60,000 bases of DNA, from contig OX485803.1 in assembly GCA_950295325.1 (NCBI GenBank), positions 7,504,001-7,564,000 on the forward strand, read 5' to 3'. Each line of letters starts with the position of its first letter. The stretch's first letter is position 1. A model generated the notes under the pieces. The model was given only the letters and a program-made list of their open reading frames with translations. It had not been told where the DNA came from and made no database searches. The stretch comes from Polytrichum commune (lineage: Eukaryota > Streptophyta > Polytrichopsida > Polytrichales > Polytrichaceae). The position numbers were made by a program, and so were the translations under genes. This document shows positions 55,001-60,000 of the stretch, piece by piece.

Positions 55001-56483
55001 ATCATCTGACCCTGGTGCAGCCAAAATTCACGTTCACAAGAAATCCTAGGGGTGTAGGTGTAATGAGTAGGAATAAGCAATTAAAGAGTCTGGACAATGC
55101 TATGTAGAATTGAACCTAACTAGCTATGTGGCACTGTGATTTTAAGTTTAAGGTTGTAACTGATAGAAAATATAATCAACACCTTTAATCTATCCTCCTT
55201 GTAGAAACCTAGGTCTAACTAAGGGCCAGTTTAGACTATGGTGGAGAAGTGCACCAGTCGGTCAAGAATTCCAGCCAAGACAAGGTTACTTGAGGCAATG
55301 GTGGGTATGGTGGACAAGTTGGAATAACAATGTTAAAAGAAAGCCTCAAGTTGGAGTTCTCCAGAGGCCAAGTTTCTTGTCAGAGGGTTTGAGGTTCCCC
55401 AGAAACTTGACCTCCTGAGAACTCCCCTAGCAAAAGTGTTGTCATGTTGGCATCCATGTCAATTATTCATTCATGCTTGAAATTCTCCACCTGAGATGTC
55501 TTGGCCGTACTGTAAACCCTGGCCAAAGAACCCATTTCATAGCCAATTTCATAGCCAATCATATTGCTCCATTCACCTATAATTCTTGACCGGTGCACTT
55601 ATTTACCGTACTCTGAAGCGGCCCGAAGGCCACTTGCATATGATCCCCTTGTGGTTATCTGCAGACCCTAGTCTACATCAAGCAATGTGCCAAAAAGTTA
55701 TCATGAGCAAGCAAGTTGAGCTTGTGATCAAACATCCTGCGGAGACCATAAATGCCATGTTTCTCGAAACTAATATTGTTTCAGCCGATTTCAAGAGGCA
55801 ACTGGCATACTGTAGACGGTCATGCGTCAAGATCCCAGTGTTTGCAGGAGGAGTGGCTATCTAAGAGAACTTCAATCCATATAAAGAAAAAGCAGGTCAA
55901 AGTTGAACTCTTCCTAAAAACTGAACCGTGATTCCAACCCTAACCTCACTTGCACAGGCTTTCCAATCACTCCTTGGACAATCAAAGGCACTACAATGTA
56001 GCATGCACTAAAGCATGCAATGTACTGTTACAATGCCTCCAATACCCAACCTACAATGCGTCAAGATCCCAATGGTTACAGGCGAATGGCTATCAAAGTG
56101 AAAACTCAAAATCCATTTAAAAAAAACAGCAGGTCAAAGTTCAATTCTCGTATATACGATCCCTAAACCCTTCCTGAAATGTAACCCACGATTCCAACCC
56201 TAACATCAACAGAGCCTTAACCTCGCTTGCACGGGCTTCCAAACACTGCTTGGACAATGCAAAAAAAATGTCAAATGCAATGCAATGTTACAGCACCTCC
56301 AACTCCAGAGGCATATCGTTTCCATGAGGAAACGACAAGGGGGCGTCCATCCCGGGGTTCGCTGCTTGCACCTGCCTGATCACATCCCTGCAGAGCTTGG
56401 GAGATGCGAGTGACAGAGAGAAGAGAGGAGTGACTAGTGCGTGCCAGAGCACCTCGAACACTGCAGATCCTGCCCCATGTCAT
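52097..56483 (-). CDS. RPS18: S18-family (bS18-like) ribosomal protein, probably mitochondrial, with long acidic N-terminal extension
   Basis: Small-subunit ribosomal protein; bS18 binds 16S-type rRNA on the platform of bacterial-type ribosomes. Exons: 56483-56297, 55011-54925, 54682-54587, 54089-53722, 53231-53130, 52514-52455, 52252-52097. All are GT-AG with matching phases; total 1056 nt, 351 aa. The S18 core lies at about 261-335: a YDANEVLQRADFRN stretch, YLSNFISE, then LTAKAQRK and ARTFGLMPF, the typical S18 signature near the C-terminus. Residues 1-35 are rich in Arg, Ser and Leu with no acidic residues, like a mitochondrial presequence. Residues 180-204 are an almost continuous Asp/Glu tract. 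The start is the first true ATG of the frame; upstream there is only a TTG. Bacterial S18 is about 75 aa, so most of this protein is extension. The third-exon acceptor (just above 54682) was chosen by phase and is the least certain junction. A plastid location is not excluded. Confidence 0.88.
52764..53075. mobile_element. MITE with TACACTAAATAGTCCTATT ends, in S18 intron 5
   Basis: Terminal inverted repeats begin TACACTAAATAGTCCTATT on both strands. It is about 310 bp, non-coding, and lies wholly inside the intron between 52515 and 53129. Same family as 9981-10343 and 13575-13865. Confidence 0.75.
55223..55624. mobile_element. Harbinger-like MITE in S18 intron 1
   Basis: Ends begin GGGCCAGTTTAGA and, on the opposite strand, GGGCCGCTTCAGAG, followed by matching inner arms around GTGCACC...GGTCAAGAATT. 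The left flank is TAA and the right GAA, a decayed 3-bp duplication. About 400 bp, no coding capacity. Confidence 0.55.
55824..56310. repeat. Tandem duplication of about 235 bp ending at the S18 exon-1 splice donor
   Basis: Two adjacent diverged units share GCGTCAAGATCCCA starts (55824 and 56059), an AGCAGGTCAAAGTT-type stretch, a CTTGGACAATC/G stretch and an AATG-type end. The second unit runs into the exon-1 donor at 56296/56297. The corresponding site in the first unit has GC in place of the donor GT. Confidence 0.65.
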
Positions 56484-56754
56484 GGCGGACCTGCAGACGA
56501 GACCGTCTGCGAACAACAACGGAAACCAATCTCTTGACGCTCAATTCAGCAGAGCGAAATGGGAGAAAAGCCTCCCTCTCAATCAATTACTTGGTCCTCC
56601 TTTTGCTCAGACAAAAATTCTCCGAGAATTGCAGAATTTCTCTACAACAGTGGAAATCGAGGGTCGCCTCTGATCCCCGCAATTGCTTGCTTTCGATCGA
56701 CCAAGAGGCAGCAATCGACAAGTGAATGAGGCGCTTCGCTAAACCCTGAACCCC

Positions 56755-56763
56755 AAACCCTAA
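56755..56763 (+). promoter_or_regulatory. Telo-box (AAACCCTAA) upstream of the S18 gene
   Basis: A perfect AAACCCTAA lies about 275 bp upstream of the S18 start codon, next to an imperfect AAACCCTGA. Telo-boxes are known in promoters of plant translation-machinery genes, which fits the neighbour. Function here is inferred. Confidence 0.5.
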
Positions 56764-57337
56764 CGATCTGGAGTGACAGACGTTCCCCTCATTCGTACGT
56801 GTTCCCCATACTTTATACAACCTTTGGAGTGCCGAAAAGTAATTTCCACTTGGAACCCAACAGGTCTTGACTAATGGGAATGCGCCACATGGAACATTTC
56901 TCCTAGAACTTATTATCTATATACAACGTGGTAGTGGTGAGGCCGTCAACTTGTCGTTCCCCACCGTTTTCAAAAAGCATGGAGGTTATAATAAAGTGAT
57001 ATGTTGTTATGCATTGGTGCAAAGGGTTGGGACAGCATGGCCCATACTAGTACTATGTCATTGCATAGAGCAGCTTACAATATCCCTTCTAGCCTTTGAT
57101 ATTTATGGTGTTGTTTACTCAGTTGATTTTTATCCACATCATAGCATGACCAGGGGTGTTCGTATAGTTTCCTGCAACAAGACAACCCCATGTTTTGTTG
57201 AAAAGATGCCTCATCATTTGACTCAAATCAAGGGTTCCAAATGCTACACAACGATTGGAAGTTACTCAACCAAATCTCTCTACAACAACGATGTAGGCCA
57301 ACAAAAGGGGCACTAAATTTTCCAATTTGATATACCA

Positions 57338-57530
57338 CTACACTAAATAATGCTACTATTTGGAGCTACGCAATGCTATATCTTTATTATTAATGTAGTT
57401 CTTCACCAAATAAAGATGTTAATGTTCTATAATGTCCAAACAACCAATTTTACCTTTGTTGGCAAAAAGGAAGACACACAATAAATAATTATATGGCATT
57501 GTGTAATTCCAAATGCACTCTAACCTCCCT
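57338..57530. mobile_element. Related short MITE, right end decayed
   Basis: Starts CTACACTAAATAATGC. It shares TGTTCTATAATGTCCAAACA and a GCATTGTGTAATTCCAAAT right arm with the element at 50861-51085. The outermost right end is not recognisable. Confidence 0.6.
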
Positions 57531-59759
57531 AAAACCACACATGTGACAACCAAGATGCATGTGATATTGAGGAATTTTGTAGTGTTAACATGAATGCATG
57601 ATAATAGAGAATAGTGTAGCATGTGACATTATGGAATAACACAAAGTTCAACATTACAATGATGGAGTTGATGATTTCATACATGAAACATGGATAATCT
57701 CTCAAAAATTGCACACATATGTAAAGCTCAAACTTTCTAAGATATGTTTGTTCAAAATTTCATAACATCTAGTAGCCGTCACAAAACTGAACTTCTTCTT
57801 CTTCAATATCCTCCACTAAAGAACATATACAAGAAAAGGTGGTAGTACAACTAGTAATTGCTACTTGGACCTCATGATAGCAATTAGTGCCGGCGTGGTG
57901 CTCACCACCTTAGTCCACCCAACTATGGTGGGGGGGTCCTTGGACCTTGTTGTATTGGTACCTCAAAGCCCTTTGGGGGGATTCCATGTCCGGTATCCTC
58001 AAGGCACTAGTGGCTAGCTAGGAACTAGTATAGTGTGTCACTATAGTGCCCACCCCGAGAGGGGTTAGTAGTCCTGCACCACTGGTATTATGCCCTAAGG
58101 GTTTAATGCCAAGGGTGGGTTGAACGGGCAATCCAATCACGCTGATCACATGGTCAACGTTTCTTACTAGTGAGGAGATTGGCATGAAGAATCGAGTGAT
58201 GAATCAATTAAGTGCCAAGTTCTTGAGAAATTTCTTTGATTAGAATGAATGAATGCTTAACGGAGAATCAAAAATCAAGATGATTCTTCACCTCGTGGAG
58301 GGAGCAAGTGTCAATCAAGGAACCGTGCACTGTGACCTTATTAGATAGATAGATAGATAGATAGAAACTCCGGTCCCTATTTAACCTTATTAGACTTCTT
58401 ATCTTTTGACATTGAACACATTAATCATGACCTGACTTTAAGTTCATGTAGAAAGAAACAAGGTTTTGTTTGTGGAATGTAGGTGCTAATTACGTTACCC
58501 AAAGTGTGGCTTTGTGTGCTTACGACAAATAAGCACCTATAAGTGGAAAGCACCTCAAGGTTGAAGAAGGGGATTACTCTCCAATATCTTAAAAGCAATG
58601 ATCTCATGAGCAATTGATGTGTCCATACAAGAGAACATGACATTCTCTGTCCAATCACCGTTTATGTCATTTAAATTTAGGATAATTATTTACATTCACA
58701 ATGTTCTTTGTGATTATATGCAATGCTAGCAACTATAATAAACTTAGGCAATAAGTGATGCAACCCAACCACTTAGTAAAGAATCTCAAATTTGTCATCA
58801 AAAACCACCAAAAACTTGATGATCCATAGCTTTATTGGTAGCATAATAACAAGGTAACAATATGACATCTATATCTAATTTGGTCAGTTATCTACATCAA
58901 CAATTTCTTTCAAGTTTTGTTTAATGCTAGTGGTAGCAACCGGCTTAGGGTACGATTATTGTTATTGAACTACATGATGAACATCATATTAGCCTTTAGA
59001 GTGCCAAGAAGGTAATTTCCACTTGGAACTCAATAGGGCAAGAGAACAAAAGGATTGCTATGCATCTTGTTGAAGAATGATACCACCATAAGGTAGATGA
59101 GGCTAATGTGGACATCTCCAACTCTATGGAATTGTATAGTTGATGGATTTCAACATCAAAAGCTTGAGCATGTTAGCAATTACAAATCATGACCAAAGAA
59201 TTTGAAGTCATTGAAATCGGAGTGGAGGAAGGTGTTGATCTAGGCTCCGGAATCGAATATTCTCTTCTTCCCAATGTGGTGTTATAGGGAGAACTCTTTT
59301 ATTGTTCAATGTTGTTTAAATGGACAACATCAACACTAGATTCTACATGGGCCAATGAAAACCAAGTTGAATGCCAATATTGGTTGTGTCATGTCTCTAA
59401 AGTGACCACATGTAACATAACATGTTGCCGAATTGTTTTTCATTATAGAATTCCCATAATACAAGTTGGTTGGCACCTCACATCCACATGTTGCCTCCTA
59501 ATTTGCCCAAGTTGCTGCCTTCTAATTTACCCACTTGGGCACAAAAACCAAACATGTCATAGCTTGGTGAATAGCACTCCTCATTACAGAGGATGATGGG
59601 TCTAGTTTGACTTTTGCAAAGGTGACTAACCCAAATATCATAAATATGGCGACTAAATCACCATGTATTACTCACCCACCACGTTCAAGTAATCATATTA
59701 CCGTTAAAAACCATGATTAAGTGTTTGATCAAGAAGCTAACCGAATTAGCCTCATCTAC
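57531..59759. other. Intergenic; no gene seen
   Basis: A less AT-rich block at about 57890-58140 contains short inverted motifs (TAGTGTGTCACTATAG) but no recognisable domain. The GATA microsatellite follows. Confidence 0.4.
58343..58365 (+). repeat. (GATA)n microsatellite
   Basis: Five to six AGAT units. Confidence 0.9.
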
Positions 59760-59990
59760 CTTAGGTGAATGAGGGAGCTTCACTAAACCCTCAACCCCAA
59801 ACCCTAGCAATCCCCAACCTTCTTGTTGGGTGGCAGACATCCCCTCATTCTTACGTGTTCCCATCCCTCTTTCTTTGGTTCCCATAACTTATTACCCGTA
59901 GAGTACAGCTACGTAAGTTGACTTAGGATTCTAGAGGTCTTTACCAATGTGAATATGGCATGAGAACATTTCTTTCATTAAATGACATGA
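59760..59990. repeat. Second copy of the S18 5'-flank sequence
   Basis: GAATGAGG(G/C)(A/G)GCTTC, CTAAACCCT, ACCCCAAACCCTA, GCAGACATCCCCTCATTC and TACGTGTTCCC follow the order seen at 56727-56810. A third piece with GTAATTTCCACTTGGAAC is at 59010-59035. No S18 exon lies next to it. Confidence 0.6.
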
Positions 59991-60000
59991 AGGTTCCTGT

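Noticed and set aside
56271-56519. Earlier S18 start at 56519
   Set aside because: That codon is TTG; the first ATG of the frame is at 56483.

Overview
The window is nuclear DNA of a land plant. The evidence is two intron-rich MAP kinase genes of the plant TDY class, a nuclear ribosomal S18 gene with a presequence-like N-terminus, a telo-box motif beside that gene, and AT-rich intergenic DNA full of short inverted-repeat transposons. I cannot name the species. No prokaryotic operon, CRISPR array or organelle gene block is visible.

Layout. 3.6-9.0 kb: MAPK copy A on the minus strand, with ten coding exons and a GC-rich leader/promoter. 9.0-16.3 kb: a spacer that is not part of the duplication, holding a tRNA-type SINE, two MITEs and a pyrimidine microsatellite. 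16.3-21.5 kb: MAPK copy B, a tandem duplicate with the same exon structure and a protein differing at about seven of 540 positions. 21.5-46.7 kb: no intact gene seen; dispersed repeats, MITEs, foldback elements and a strikingly large inverted repeat. 46.7-48.7 kb: a decayed Ty1/copia fragment, itself hit by a short retroposed insert with a 17-bp target duplication. 48.7-52.1 kb: intergenic, with one MITE inserted into a Harbinger-like MITE. 52.1-56.5 kb: a complete seven-exon minus-strand gene for an S18-family (bS18-like) ribosomal protein of 351 aa, probably mitochondrial, with a long acidic extension. 56.5-60 kb: its telo-box-containing 5' flank and more repeats, including a second copy of that flank.

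I assembled all three gene models by hand. Every junction uses GT-AG and every exon phase matches. The two kinases would act in phosphorelay signalling; the S18 protein belongs to organellar translation. The genes are not functionally linked. The most unusual content is the tandem kinase pair with conserved kinase cores but diverged promoters, a leader ORF kept open in both copies, a small tandem duplication reaching into the S18 exon-1 splice donor, and several mutually related non-autonomous transposon families, some nested. I found no clearly new multi-gene system.
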